Source: Roseomonas indoligenes | GTDB taxonomy: Bacteria; Pseudomonadota; Alphaproteobacteria; Acetobacterales; Acetobacteraceae | Length of the DNA: 64,000 nucleotides | Direction of reading: 5' to 3' | NCBI RefSeq assembly: GCF_017813365.1 | Contig: NZ_JAGIZA010000015.1 | Span: 62,001-126,000, forward strand | Shown: one piece after another, positions 63,221 to 64,000 of the stretch | Position numbering within the stretch: position 1 is the stretch's first letter | Layout: each line of letters starts with the position of its first letter | Notes under the pieces: model-generated | The model's input: the letters and a program-made list of their open reading frames with translations, nothing else | Databases searched by the model: none | Told to the model about the DNA's origin: nothing | Position numbers and translations under genes: made by a program

Positions 63221-64000
<780 letters not shown>

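Overview
The window is very GC-rich, uses GTG and TTG starts freely, and carries tricarboxylate-transporter (Bug/TctC) binding proteins, Tat-exported molybdoenzymes, PhaB and family-5 solute-binding proteins. This fits an environmental alphaproteobacterium, most likely an Acetobacteraceae member of the Roseomonas type. That assignment is inferred from gene content and composition; no rRNA or tRNA gene is visible.

From 1 to 39.4 kb the window is chromosomal housekeeping and transport. In order: a Tim44-like membrane protein; a coupled acs / secreted-protein / rutB operon; a YciI-EVE-Rieske operon; a Bug-type binding protein; a UDP-glucuronate 4-epimerase; a TPP riboswitch followed by a lone family-5 solute-binding protein; a transglutaminase; a DnaQ-like exonuclease; a pcaI-pcaJ-crotonase operon; a paoABC aldehyde oxidoreductase operon; a ugp-like ABC transporter with a DeoR/GlpR-type regulator and a damaged GDPD-RTX gene; two SDRs flanking a zinc alcohol dehydrogenase; a CCG-domain Fe-S protein with DUF1345; an EamA exporter; a tandem-YciI protein; phaB; and a dipeptide-type ABC operon with a fused DppD-DppF ATPase.

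From about 39.9 kb to the end is a surface-glycan locus that opens with AT-richer DNA. It holds a DUF6165 protein, two paralogous GT4-GT9 fusion glycosyltransferases (one with a TPR domain), a GT2, a very large GT2-GT4 protein whose N-terminus is a perfect 670-bp in-frame duplication, a secreted RTX protein, a CatB-like acyltransferase, a GSCFA/SGNH hydrolase pair, TPR proteins, an alpha/beta-hydrolase-TPR fusion, a GT61 and a UDP-glucuronate decarboxylase (cut by the window end). The working hypothesis is assembly and acyl modification of a surface glycan or glycoprotein, possibly including the RTX protein.

A dispersed composite element recurs between genes. It pairs a GGAA-tetraloop hairpin with a second hairpin that differs between copies by compensatory changes, and long copies continue into a third segment. 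Long copies lie near 14.9, 25.5 and 34.0 kb, shorter ones near 1.05, 6.1 and 39.4 kb, and lone hairpins at 11.95 and 28.75 kb. It is the most repeated structure here that no gene call explains.
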